From: Climacteris rufus
Taxonomy: Eukaryota; Chordata; Aves; Passeriformes; Climacteridae
Assembly: GCA_013398175.1 (NCBI GenBank)
Contig: VZRZ01002579.1
Span: forward strand, 303,984-367,983
Reading direction: 5' to 3'
Length of the DNA: 64,000 nucleotides
Below are positions 12,461-24,222 of the stretch, piece by piece. A program made the translations under genes and the position numbers. Numbering within the stretch: the first letter of the stretch is position 1; every line of letters starts with the position of its first letter. The notes under the pieces are model-generated. The model had not been told where the DNA came from. It did no database searches and worked only from the letters and a program-made list of their open reading frames with translations.

Positions 12461-14040
12461 TGTGCCAAGGTAGTCATTCCGGACATAGTCCTTTCCCTAG
12501 AATATGACGAATGGGTGTTTGACCTTCTTTAACAATGAGTCACCTGAAAACAAAAGCTCAAAGCTTTTGACAGAGGCTGTGAGAAACTGATAACGTTCCC
12601 TAGGAAAGAAAGGCTGTAGTTTCCCTTTCTCAGCAGCAGCAGACTAGAAATAATTCACTGTCATACTCTGTTGTTAATAATACAGGCTCAGTAAGAGTGG
12701 AAAAAAAGTTTCTTCCTTTGAATCATCTCCAAAAGTCACCAAAAATGTATGCTAATAGGTGCTAATAGAGCTGATAATTCTGTAGGGCAAAATCCTCACA
12801 CTTGAACCAATTCTGAGTCGATATACCTTCAGGAACTGACTCAATTTACTAATTTCAGAGAAGCCTACCTGGGGGACTAAAAATGTGGGTAGTTTTATGC
12901 TGGATGAGTTTATTCAGTGAAGAGGCTCAATAAGAAGCAGAGCCAAGGATCCATGAGGTATCCTCATGAGAAATGAGGAAGAAAAAGGGAAGGAGCAGTG
13001 ATGAAGGAAGTCAATGAGATTTCCTCATTTAACCATGCCCAGCTTTAATAACTTCCTTCAAACTTGTGTAAATTCTAGTGGTGTGAAATTGCCGTGTGTC
13101 AATGGCTCTGCAGAAACTGCCAACGGCTCTGCAGAAACTGCCAACTCCTGTTCCAGAATAAGGACATGTTCCTTTACTCCTATCATAAGGTAGGTTGGAT
13201 GAGATTATATTGACAGACAATGTTCAATTGTCTATTAACCATCCTACATCTTTGTCCTACAAGCAAGACCACAGTCTAGTTTATCCTTGTAACTTGTTAT
13301 TTGCCCAGATATTCAGACACTTAATAGTTGAATAGGACTGTGAAAGTGTTTAGTCTGACCTTCACTGGACTAAGTGGAGAAAGGAATGTTATTTCTACCT
13401 TTAACTAAAATTGAGAAGTGTAAATTTGGGTTTAACCCTAAAATATATTTGAGGAAATCCCAGTTGTAAGATCTTAATAATTTCTAATTTCTGTTAATTT
13501 ATGATGTTAAGCCATGTAGAGATCAGATATCTGTGTCATGGAGTCTCTTGCTCTTCTTCAAAGAATTTGAAAATCTTAATTTCAGTCATATCCCTAAACA
13601 TACTGTGCACTTTATATACTTTTGATTGTTGTTGTGGCTTCCTTTACTGACAAACTTGAGTCATACTTTCAATGAGAGGTAATTTATGAAAGCAACAACT
13701 AGGTGCTAAAATAATATTACTATGGCTACTGATAACAACAGTGAAGGATAAAACCATATTAAACATAAATTGCTGAAAAAATATCTACTCCTCCCTCCCT
13801 GAGTTTTTGGTCGCGTTGATTCTAGATGGTGACTATACTGAAAATGCATAGCATTCAGGTGAAATTTCTGTGGGATATTATGGGGTGTCTGCAATTACCA
13901 GTTCCATGTTAATCAGTGTTTAGAAAGATAAACAAGACACTTGGAGATGAAATGAAAATGTAATGTTTGTATGCAGATTCACGATTCACCTAAATCTTAA
14001 ATACTACATGCATCCAGTTTAAGACATATGAGGAAATAAT
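12461..14040. other. Noncoding spacer with one small tandem repeat
   Basis: A+T-rich sequence without recognisable genes. The only clear structure is the two-copy 21-bp tandem at 13101-13142, listed separately. Confidence 0.6.
13101..13142. repeat. Two-copy 21-bp tandem repeat
   Basis: The 21-base unit AATGGCTCTGCAGAAACTGCC (13101-13121) is followed immediately by a second copy (13122-13142) differing only at its third base (C for T). This is a recent local duplication, probably from replication slippage. Confidence 0.9.
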
Positions 14041-14060
14041 AAAACAAAAACAAACACAAA

Positions 14061-14106
14061 CCCCCCCCCCCNNNNNNNNNNNNNNNNNTCCCCAAACCCC
14101 CAAACC
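14061..14106. other. Assembly gap (17 N) inside a C-rich simple tract
   Basis: Eleven Cs (14061-14071) run into 17 Ns (14072-14088), followed by C4 and C5 runs separated by AAA (14090-14101). Upstream is A-rich with single Cs. The gap most likely marks a homopolymer that could not be read or assembled; its true length is unknown. On the minus strand the same tract offers four or more G runs and could fold as a G-quadruplex. Confidence 0.85.
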
Positions 14107-14869
14107 ATACCAAAACCAAAATAACAGAGAAAATTTACCAAGGAATGGAACAGTTTTGTAGAAGGAAATTCTGAGTAGACAGGGACTATCAGTATTAAAA
14201 AGAAGACAACAGAGATATGATACAAGTCAATGAACGAGAGGGAATAAAGAATTACCTTTGACTTTTCACTGATCCTGACAAATAAGGGGTACCAAATGAA
14301 GTATGTGGACAGCTTGTTCAAAAGAAACTAAGTACTGTGTCGCACAATATGTAATGAGATTCTGGAATACATTTCCTCAGGGGAATATACAGGGAAAACG
14401 AAGAAGTGACTTCATGGAGGAAAGGAGTATAGATGGTAGTTGAACAAAATTACTTGAAAGCAATCTTTGTCTCAGAAAAGGCCTGTATCACTGATTTCTG
14501 TGGAATACAACGGTGGACAGGAGGAAGGATCACTCTTAACTTATCCTATTTACTGTGAGGTGAAGTGATTACAGGCTGTTCTCTGTGAACACACAAGAGC
14601 AGAGAGGCACAACAGCAGCTGCTGGAATCCTAATAACCTACTCAGAGAAGAGAGCCCTTGCCCCAAACCCTCTGCAGGCTGTCACTCAGCCCCATGACTG
14701 GTCCCCATCCATGAGTCTGTGCCAGAGGCTCTCCATGTCTCCTTTCAGACTAGGGGGATTTAGCCCAGGGGTAAGGAAGTCATTGTAGGACTTATCAGGG
14801 GAACTTTTAATGTGCTCCTTACAGTAGGTATCAAAGGTGGAGAAAAGGAGAATTCAAGGCTTTTTGGGA
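14107..14869. other. Noncoding spacer, nothing recognised
   Basis: Mixed-composition sequence with a slightly G+C-richer part around 14565-14790. No gene or known repeat could be identified. Confidence 0.55.
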
Positions 14870-15846
14870 AGGAATGGGTGTGGAAGTCTAGAAAAAAAGG
14901 GGAATAAAAGATGTTTGTAAGCTGGCATTGGTCAGTACACTTGTCCGGTCATGTCCTGCACCTGGTCAATTCAGTCTGACACATCTCACCAGGTTCTAGT
15001 CCTGATTATTTTTGTGGGTGAGGAGCTCTAATTCTCTGTTCCACACGTGTGTATGGAGGTCTAGATGTGGCAGCTGCAGCAGGGACCCTGAGTCATTTGG
15101 GCTCATGCATCTGGGGTGCCAGAAGTGAGAGTGAGGGCTTTGGTCAGTGTGTGATCACTGAACTAATTGATGGGTAGGTGGTTTGGAAGCCAGGGGGGTC
15201 TGTGTGTGAGTGTGATGACTGGAGGGATTGTGACTGAAGAGATCAGGGGATTCAGACCAAGAGATCTGAATGCCAACAGGGACCTGTGTACGTGTGTGTG
15301 CAGGGTTTGTGTGTGCCTCTATGACTGGTCTGGACCAGCACCTGGAGAGAGGCTGCAGCCTCAGAAGCTTGTATGTCCAGGTACCAGCAACATGAGATAT
15401 AAAGAATCCAGACACCAGATATGGAACTCTTGGGGGGCCTGAGCCCAGTCACCTGAGGGGTCTACATTGTACATATGGATATATTCCCCACTACTGGACC
15501 TTCAGCCTTAGCAGCTGGAGAGGGGCCCTGAATTGGAACAGAGGTACAATGTGTATGGCCAGAGGGACATTGTGCTGTTTGTTACTGTGTGTCTGTACTG
15601 ATCTGTGCAGCTGGCTGTGTGTATCTATGTGTATGTGTTGTATGTGTGTTTCCATGTGTGCCAGTGGGGATACATGCTCAGCCTCTTTACTGGTTGGACC
15701 TGGGGCATGAAACTGTGGCAGTCTCACCTCTTTTGACCTGTCAGATTTGACCACTACCCAATATTTACTATCACTAGTTGCTAATAAAACACACTGAGTG
15801 AGGTGTCTTTTGTTCTGACCCCGTACAGCTACCCTGTACAGACAAT
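14870..15846 (+). mobile_element. Probable LTR, GT-rich, about 1 kb
   Basis: The block differs sharply from its surroundings. It is G+T-rich with many TGTGTG-type stretches (15196-15215, 15288-15313, 15614-15662) and a G+C-richer middle. Near its right edge an AATAAAA signal (about 15783-15789) is followed by a GT-rich downstream element (GAGGTGTCTTTTGTTCTG) and a likely end at CCCTGTACA near 15840. This is the usual arrangement of the R/U5 part of a retroviral LTR. I could not find a target-site duplication or a firm 5' boundary, so the start is only where composition changes. It could instead be a 3' end of another retroelement or a GT-rich noncoding transcript end. Confidence 0.45.
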
Positions 15847-16373
15847 TAAGGATGCATTGTAAGATATCAACAGATGTGCCTAGCAACACAAAATTAAAAC
15901 AATGCAATAAATTCCTTCTAAATTCCCTTTACTTCATACTTTCCTTATCTGATTCTCTACTTTATCCTCCCTACATGATGTCATCTGTTGTCTTTGTATC
16001 AACTAGCCTTACCTTTACACATTCTTGTAACATTTTAGTTTTACTGCTTTTATATTCTTTGATTTCACCTGAAGGAAGAATAATCATCATAAATTTAATA
16101 GTTCCTCTACTGAACAATGAAAGAAAAAATCAATAAAGAATCCAATAAACAAAATGAAAACTGGTGCAAATTGTGGTTGAACACTTGGTTGATGCCTAGT
16201 CAAGGTGATGTGGAGTGTGAATTAGGATTTTGTAATTTTTGTTTACTTTCCATTAGAAAATCACAATTAAAAAAACTGAGAAACTACTTAAATTTCATTT
16301 TGCTGTTCTTAATATCAGATTATGTTATAGCACTATGTACCTATGAACATCAAAAACCACTGATGTACATGTT
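15847..16373. other. Noncoding spacer, nothing recognised
   Basis: A+T-rich sequence between two LTRs. The open frames at 15852-16136 and 16117-16377 have A+T-driven composition and no recognisable content. Confidence 0.55.
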
Positions 16374-16379
16374 CTAAAG
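16374..16379. repeat. Target-site duplication, left copy (CTAAAG)
   Basis: Exact six-base match to 16685-16690 across the LTR at 16380-16684. Confidence 0.85.
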
Positions 16380-16684
16380 TGTCGCAATAAGGACACGAAA
16401 AGAAGGAGACTGACACCTGTTAAGAGAACAACCAACAACTGCGTTCAACGTGGGGCCGGACTTTATTATATATGTGTCTTAGATATCACAGTGGATTGGA
16501 GGGACAACCTTGCCGCCCCTTAATCACACTGGTCAAAGGAAATGTCCATCAAACGTCTGTGCCCAGGAGAAAGGAATGCAAATAATAAGCTACCTTTACA
16601 AAAACATGGTCGTGTTTACAGGGAATGTATGAGAAAGAGATACAGAAGAATGAAAACATCAGAACTGCAAAACTCAGGGCAACA
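16380..16684 (-). mobile_element. Solo LTR, 305 bp, family 1 copy A
   Basis: On the minus strand it starts TGTTGCCCTGAG and ends TTGCGACA, giving canonical TG...CA ends. An AATAAA signal lies just after a TATA-like run (plus-strand TTTATT at 16462-16467). The copy at 54092-54393 aligns along nearly its whole length in the opposite orientation, sharing for example 'tgttgccctgagtttt', 'cattcctttctcctgggc' and 'cctttgaccagtgt'. By eye the identity looks high, at roughly four fifths or more. A perfect 6-bp duplication (CTAAAG) flanks it. The 6-bp size fits an ERVK-like (class II) family. No internal retroviral sequence is present. Confidence 0.9.
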
Positions 16685-16690
16685 CTAAAG
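16685..16690. repeat. Target-site duplication, right copy (CTAAAG)
   Basis: Exact copy of 16374-16379. Confidence 0.85.
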
Positions 16691-16712
16691 TTACTGTCTT
16701 ATACCCTTAGTT

Positions 16713-16738
16713 TTTAAAAGCTTTTAAAAGCTTTTAAA
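16713..16738. repeat. 26-bp perfect palindrome of AAGCTT units
   Basis: The unit CTTTTAAAAG is repeated so that the 26 bases from 16713 to 16738 equal their own reverse complement, with two AAGCTT sites inside. It begins 22 bp beyond the target duplication of LTR copy A. It is both a short tandem and a palindrome, so slippage and cruciform explanations are both possible. Confidence 0.9.
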
Positions 16739-18849
16739 CATTTTTTAAAAGAACCTCTTCCATTATCCATACATGTAAAAATAATTCTGACAAAAGCCAC
16801 CATATATAAATATGGTAGGATTCGGTGGAGAAATTAGAGAAAAGTATAGCCTAAGAAACAAAAAATGCATCATAATCAGCTTAAAGTGTGACGATACTTT
16901 AGATTAACAGACTGTAATTATCAGAAAGCAAATTTCAAGCACTTTTATAGTGGCATTAGTAATACCAGGCCAGTGTGTCCACTAGAAAAGTCTGTGGATG
17001 AGAATTTAGGACAACAGTTGAGCTCTAGTAGAAGTTTTATATCCCCAGGAGCATAGATTTCACCAACAAAGGATTGAATCCTGATTCAAAAAGAATACTC
17101 TCTCTCTTACTTCAAAAAACATGTGAGGTCTCCTATGCAGCTCTTTACTCACATGCACTGAGCGCAAGATCAGACAGTATCACAGCCCGAAGTTATGTGC
17201 GTTTGGGTTAGAAATGAGTATGAAATTTCTTGGAAGGAATCAAATGTCTTTTGTTTTGTTTGATTGAGCTATACATAACCAAAAGCATTGCAGTAGCTTC
17301 GGGCTGTGTGTTGAAGTTATTTCCCTTGCACATAAGTTGCACAAAATTTAACTGCCTAACCATTTACATATTTTCTGAGACTTCCTTGTTGCAAAAGAGG
17401 AACGTTTGTCCTCATAATTGTCAAAACATGCAACTCTTTAATCTGGCATAATATTTACTTCTGTGGTACTGTGTGTCGGGAATTCAGGCTCAGGTTGTAG
17501 ATGGTATCAAATTTTAGTAAGTGATAATGACATTAGGGAATGTTGCCAGGAGAAACATCTGAAATATGCAAGTTAAAAATTGCCATTCAAGAATTGATTT
17601 AACGTGCTTCTGATTGTAATATTCCTTTGAAATTCTATTGAAATTCTTATGCCTATTTGTACTAGGCAGTGCCTTTTGTAATGCAGTGCAGTGTTTTCTT
17701 ATCTCTGAAGCGTAGTTGAAGCACACTAAACTTAAATCCACCCTCGAGAACATCCACCTCGCATTGTATTACCAGCAAATCCTTTTACATTTCCCCCTGC
17801 CCCTAGCAAACATACATAAATGCCTGGTGTTATTAATCTAACTCTATAAAACATGTATTCAGATGAAAGGGCTAGAGATGAAGACATGAAGACAGACATT
17901 CTTAGCTGGCTAGAATGTAGATGCTGAGCTGACGAGTGGATCATTTTAGTGTATCTGTTCCACTTGATTGGTACAAAGCTTTCCAATGTCATTTTGACTA
18001 GCTATGAAATCAAATTATTCTGCATGAAATGTTGTGCGGCACTGAGTGGTTCCAGTGCCCATTGGATATTGTGAGTCACTCTTTGTGCATGATTCCTCAT
18101 TTCTATATCTATTTTGGACAATTGTTTTATCCTAAGCAACTAAGAATCACAAATTTCATCTTTGCCTGACCCTGGATTCTCAAGTCCAAAGAAAGTCCAT
18201 GGAGTGCACACCGAAATTCACTGAGTGTCTAATTCCCTTAACATGCTTAACATTCAGGGACAGCATCTGACACCTTGCAAATGGCATAAGTAGCTACCAC
18301 TTTTAATGGATGTCAGTGTAACAATCACGTAAAAGTCTCATCTGTCTAACAGCTAAGGGATTTCAGTACTCAGCCTTCAGCAAGAGACCTAATTTCAGTT
18401 CAGTCATTAATCTGGGCCCTTATCTTACACTCTACACATATATATGAAAAAAAAAGAGCAATATTCAGTGAATAGTAAGTGTATAGAGATGGAGATAAAG
18501 GACATGAAGGAAAGGCAAAGGACAGGTGGAGAAAGGAATGTGGGACAGGCCAGAAGTAGAAAAAACGAGTGAGAGAGGAATAAGTTTTCCACAGTCTAAT
18601 GGGAGTTATTCCTTAGAAGCATGGAGCTGAGTCTGCCCTTTTCAGGTGTATTTGCCAGTGAGCACTTATTGGAAGGACAGGTGTGTGCTTCCATGTGATA
18701 TCTCTGTTAGATGAATATGTAATGTTGAAGAAAACTTGTAGGGAAATACTCTCAGTATAGAATTACAGATGTGGACCTCAAGCAGTTGAAGACTCCTCTC
18801 TTTGGGTTTGTGCAAACATTTTCATGCTTTTTTTCTGATGATGAGCCCC
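16739..18849. other. Noncoding sequence with one spaced inverted repeat
   Basis: A+T-rich, no gene recognised. It contains the 12-bp inverted repeat pair at 17181-17308. The part from about 17480 to 18200 has balanced, non-repetitive composition of the kind seen in conserved noncoding elements, but that is an impression only. Confidence 0.5.
17181..17308. repeat. 12-bp perfect inverted repeats about 100 bp apart
   Basis: CACAGCCCGAAG at 17181-17192 and its exact reverse complement CTTCGGGCTGTG at 17297-17308 enclose 104 bp. Both arms contain CpG and stand out from the A+T-rich surroundings. They might be termini of a tiny nonautonomous transposon or a coincidence; no flanking duplication was found. 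Confidence 0.6.
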
Positions 18850-19110
18850 TCTTTGCTTGATGTGCTGGCTGGCTACAGCCTTGTGCAGTACACTGGCTCC
18901 TGTGCTGTGCAGAGAGTGCAGATGCGGCACCCAACGTGGTCCGACTACCCAGGTTCAGGTGCTGAAGCCACTCCTGCAGTGGTCACAGGAGGTAGCCCTG
19001 GGGACTGTGCTGAGAGCAAAGAGCAAACCCACAAGAACAGCTCATCTGTGACCAAAGTGTAGCCACAGGAAAATGCGGAGACACCCTCTGCAGATGCTAT
19101 TCAGGCTGTC
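18850..19110 (+). mobile_element. Possible degraded retroviral leader
   Basis: A G+C-richer island in A+T-rich sequence. At 18923-18940 it reads TGCGGCACCCAACGTGGT, close to the lysine-tRNA primer-binding-site sequence found just after the 5' LTR of many class II retroviruses (TGGCGCCCAACGTGGGGC by established knowledge). Downstream is GC-rich leader-like sequence. No LTR end or target duplication could be fixed on its left side, and no gag-like frame follows, so this is a weak call; a chance resemblance is quite possible. Confidence 0.25.
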
Positions 19111-22100
19111 CTGACTTAGGAATGGAGTGCAGAGGATCCTGGGCTCCTACTGTGTTCACAGTCGTCTTTTTGACATGTGTTTGACCAGAAAGTTGTTGCA
19201 CTGACTTTAAAGGGCAAAATTCCACTACTGAAATCATCCTTTAATCCCTGTAACTGCAACACGCCCATAGTAGGTGTTTGGAGTAGCTGTTGAGCTTGTT
19301 TATTTAAAAAGACAGTGGATTCTACATTTTTTTTCTCAAAGTGGCATTCACATTGTTTTGTAGTCTGTTTAGTGAATTTATAGTATGACAAAATTAATTA
19401 AAAAGTAATATGAGGAAAATTAATTAAGATGTTAAGCAAATAATGTTATCAGTGTGTAATACAGTGAACTATCAACTTTTAAGAATGTTTTGTCCCATTT
19501 TAAGATTATATTCACATTATGACTGACAAGAATTTCATTTGTTATATGGCTTTTTGTAGCAGTTTCTGTAAGGAAATATCTAATTACATAGTGAATTAAA
19601 TGTGAAATTATGGATTAGTAATGCAGTCAAAATATAATATTGGACATATATATTAAAAAAAAAAAACTTAAGAAAATCAGTTGCTACCTTACTGGAAGAA
19701 ATTAAAAAAACCCCAACCATTTCTAATGAAAGCTCAGTCTCCTCCAGAAGAATAGAACATACTGGGGAGAATGATCAGAAATATCCAATTAAAAATCTAC
19801 TTGATAAATTCTGAATGGAATAAACCCCCCTGATCTTGCCAAAATTTCTCTGTCTTTATTACCTAAACCCAAATGAAATTATTTACCTCTACTATCTATA
19901 TAACCACATAAAAACAAAGAAAAATAAATGCAATTTTTCAAAAACTTTTGTAGAGTTATTTTTATCTACAGTCAATATATTCACAATCAGCTGACCTAAA
20001 TGTCTTTAAAAGAGAAATATTGAGATTACTTTATAGCAGTGTGAACAGTGCCTCTGCCACAGAAAACAGAACATGAAACAAAAGAGAAAAGAAAATGCAA
20101 CTTTTAGTCTGCGCCCAGCTCCAGATGGCATGCTGCTTTAGAAAAGAGAGAGATAATAGTTACCTTCAGGATATGAGAAGAACAGAATGAGGGATAGATT
20201 TGACAAGTTTATTGTACTCTGTTCCTTTTGTCGAATGTAGGATTCTTTAATTTATTGCTTTTCTTCTCAGAAAATCTACAGTAATATTAGAGAAGTGCTG
20301 ATAGTGTAAATACACTGTAGTGAGCCACCTGTAGGTAACACTGATGTGACCTGTTTCTCACAGGTATCAAATTCTCTAATTACCCTAAAAAATTTCAGCT
20401 CACGTCTTCTATTTGCAACTATCATTCTTTCTTTTGTTTGTTCAATCTTTCTCTTTTTTCTTCTTTCCTACTAAATACATGACTCTGGACAGAATTTTAG
20501 AAAGAAGTCTAGTGATTTGAAAACTGTTAGTAACACTTTGTAATCAACGTACTGCAGTGTGTGAATCTGTCAGTTGCTGGCATCACTTATATTACTGCTT
20601 ATAAGGGAAAAGTTAAAATTTCAAGAGAAGAAGCAACCCATGAAATACCAGTCTATGAGAGTATTATAACAGAGGAATAATAAATTCACAGTTATTTACA
20701 ACATTTCTACTTTCTGCTAAGTTGTTCTACTACATCAATAGTCAGTGTAAAACAATACCACAAGTGTAAGACACAAGGCAGGTGAAAAAATATGCTACAT
20801 TGAATCTGACAAACACCATTCAGAACTAAAAACCATTACTATACCATATTATTCACCTGTCTTCCTTTCTGAAATTAGTTAAAAGCATCACTATTTATTT
20901 TCTCAGGCAAGTAACTGAATCTGAAAATTTTTGACAAAATTGTTCTTGAATACAGTCTTCTGGGGAAAACCTGGAGGAGAGGACAATGGGTACTAAACAC
21001 ATTTGGAGTTAAGGTTATTCATATTTAGCCTTTGGTATTCAAAATACATTTTGGCAAAAGTCTAGCTTTATAAATTTTATAAATTGAAGAACTTTCTTCT
21101 ATTCAAGGACCAAAGCTGAAGAGAAAGATTTTGGACAAATTTTCATTGAATCCTTATTTGAATAATAACATTTTCATATCATCTGCTTTTAAAATTCCTG
21201 TGACACCATTACAAATGAAATGCCAAATTAGAGCACCATCTAAAATATGAAAAACCCCAACACTAGAGCTCGAGTCTGGTGACAACTTTGCATTTAAAAT
21301 CACTGCTAGTTTGTGAATCTGCATTACAGCTAGTGGTAACAGGCAATGCAAGGGATTATATTCAGGTGTTGGTATCATTCTTACTAATTATTCCTGTCAT
21401 TTTAAGGACCTGCTGATGCTGTCACAATCTGTTCTAGCATGAGTTGAAGAGAAAAAATTGTTTTGGAAATATGGTTGTGCCCTGGCAATTTTTGTCCCAG
21501 CTCATCACCATGAACACACCTCGTGTTCTGGCAGATACTGTGTTCTTATTTTAGCTTAGAGACAATTGGATTGAAAAAATGAAGGAATAGTGGAGAGTTT
21601 GGGTGATTGTTGCCTACTTGAACTTCTGAGGCATACAATTTAGGTAAGAATAAATATTAAAAATATTGAAAACATGCAAAAATGTCTTCAAAAACACTTG
21701 CTATGAGATATTTACTAATAAATAACAATTAAAAAATTTATAATACAGACTCTGTCTGTTGACAGACCTTACTCTTACATTCCTTGGTAAAAATTTCTAG
21801 TATAATCTTTCTAAGAGTTTTGATTTTCTCTTGACCACTTCCTTCAGATTATTTTAATTCAGAGAGTTCAGAGGATTTCATCCACCAGAGTCAGTGATTC
21901 TGCATCTTTCACATACATTAGGTTTTTAATTATTTTATAATTTACATAGGTTTCTTTTTTTTTTTAACAATGGCTGAACACATTGTAGAATGAAATTTTA
22001 CCAGGGCATTTTCCTTAGAGAATTTGGAATTATAGATTAAACATTATTTTGCTTATTTTTTAACTATTTTGGGAAGAAGATCCACCATTGGAACTCTCAC

Positions 22101-24189
22101 GCTCACAATTGTGGAAATTAGTTCTCTTCCTGCTGTAAAATGTAGCCTAGGCTGTGATAATTATTACTACAGAAAAATCCTTCTTTAAACAAAAGTGTGG
22201 TTTTGCATTTAATATTGTAAAGAGAAATTTATATGCTTTGAGACCAAAAGTCATTGAATTTTAAATTTTTCCTTTTAGGGTATAAATGAATGGTCATATA
22301 TTTTTCCCTTTTCAGTAAAAGATAAAGAGCTTAAGCCAACACGGAAATATTTCTACACTGAACTGGTTTGTGGATATCTTTCCAGCAGCATTTGATTTAA
22401 CACTGCTAAACTCATTACTTTTTTTTTTCCGATGGTGGATCGAAACCAGAATTTCCAAAAATATTTCTACCATTCTTGGATTGCTTGCTGACCCTCTGAA
22501 AGAATCAGTTTGAGGTAAGCTCCTCCTAGGTATCACAGCCAGTTTGGAGACTAGCCGAGCCACATGCCCTTTGGTATAATCTTAAATGGGGAAGCCAAAT
22601 TTGCAATTTGTTTAAAAAAATATGTCTAGGATTTAAATATTTTCAGAGCTACTTATAATGTCAACTTTTGGCATGTTTACTCTCCAGCTGTGAAACACAA
22701 ATAACAGTCAAGTGGTAAAAATGGTGAATTAGGCAAGTCTTTTTGGTCACTAAATAGACTTTCAGACAATTTCGGACAAGCTAAGATTATAGATCGCAGA
22801 GTTTTTTAATCCCCTTGCTGCAAGTAAACTCCTTTTCAAGTCTCTTTTTTTTTTTTTGTCTTTCAGTTTTTTTCTTTATTGTTTGTACATGACTGCCTCT
22901 CTGTTATTTTACTGATTTAAGTTTTGAATAATTTGGTTTAATTCTAAACCATAATTTACCAGGAGTAGCTTTGCTGTCCTCAATTTTCATAATTTCCATC
23001 ACACACTGCTAAAACTTGAGGCATCCAAAAATATATTGACTCACAGTCTAGGTATTTGGTAAATCATCTGCATCTTTCCTTTCAGTTTTTCATTGCCTAG
23101 GTATGTGTGACCATTCTTCACATAGCTGTCATTATGCAACATAAAATCTTCTTTAAAACATACAAACGAAAAGCCAAATGAAAATGATCAGAGGAACAAA
23201 CTGATTGGAAGGAAAAGTGTCTATATGAAATTTTCCTCTATAAAATTTGCTTTTGTTTTAATGGCTCAGTTTTACTATACTTATGAACAATTTGTCCCTT
23301 CTCTTGAAAGACAGATAAGTAGAGTACAGGCAGTGTGTGCCCCCTTAAAGTCTGTTCTTAGCATAATGAACTTTGTTTGCACTCTGTGTGTTTGTTCATT
23401 CTGCTCATGTATGTAAATGTCAGTGTTCATGCCAAAATTTAAGACCAGGCATCTTTGAAGGAGAACGGTTGTTTAGAGACACAGAATTTGTCTTGATACG
23501 TCACATTTACAAGAATGTAAAGTAACATAGTTGTGCTGCTGCAATTCAGCATGAGTGTTGTCTAATTTACTGCTGTGTCTAGGAACTGTATTTCCATAAG
23601 AACATAAGCCAGCAGGAGTTCATTTATTCTGATAGAACTAGTGGAGACAAAAACTACCAGTAAAGTAGTTATAATGCAAATTGTTAATGTTTTACCCAGA
23701 CACCGAAGTTGAACTAATAATCACATGCTAGCAGGTGAGATGATGATGTTGGTCTTATTAAACAGATCGGACAGTCCTTATTTATTTGGCTTCTAAATTG
23801 CTGATACCTCATCAATGTTCTTATATTCCTGCTAGTTGATGCTGATCAAACTGAATGCTAAAATTTAGATAAAAATGAATTTACAATTATTTACTTTAAC
23901 CAGTTCCAACAGATGCATCCACAGGTGACTTTTATCCTAGACAGCTTGAGTTGCTTTTTTGATGGGAGTTTTCTCCATGTTGGTTCTTTTAGTCAGTGGA
24001 GATACAGAAGCAACGTCGGAAGTGATTTATCCTATTCCAAAATCAGTTTTGAAGAAAAAAGTGGGATGAGTCAGATGCTAGAGATGCTTATCTTCCTCTG
24101 CTGACTGTTGAGAAGACCTAGACCCAGAGTAACTTGTAAAGAGAATAAAGGTTATTGAGCCTCTAATCCCACTCGCAAGTGTAAAGAGA

Positions 24190-24222
24190 GATGCACATCT
24201 AGACAGTGTCTAGATGCACATC
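24190..24222. repeat. 10-bp-arm hairpin flanked by a direct repeat
   Basis: CATCTAGACA (24196-24205), one G, then TGTCTAGATG (24207-24216) form a near-perfect palindrome. The sequence GATGCACATC also occurs on both sides (24190-24199 and 24213-24222), so inverted and direct repeats overlap. This suggests a small local rearrangement or slippage event. Confidence 0.85.

Noticed and set aside
14019..14321. 100-codon minus-strand frame
   Set aside because: It reads through the 17-N gap and G-run, so its continuity is artificial.
16441..16457. GCGTTCAACGTGGGGCC, similar to a lysine-tRNA primer-binding site
   Set aside because: It lies inside an LTR bounded by perfect target duplications and is on the strand opposite to the LTR's own direction, so it cannot act as a primer-binding site there.
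23590..23620. CCATAAGAACATAAGCC as the end of an ancient CR1
   Set aside because: Only about 17 bases match the remembered end of L3-type elements; nothing further supports it.
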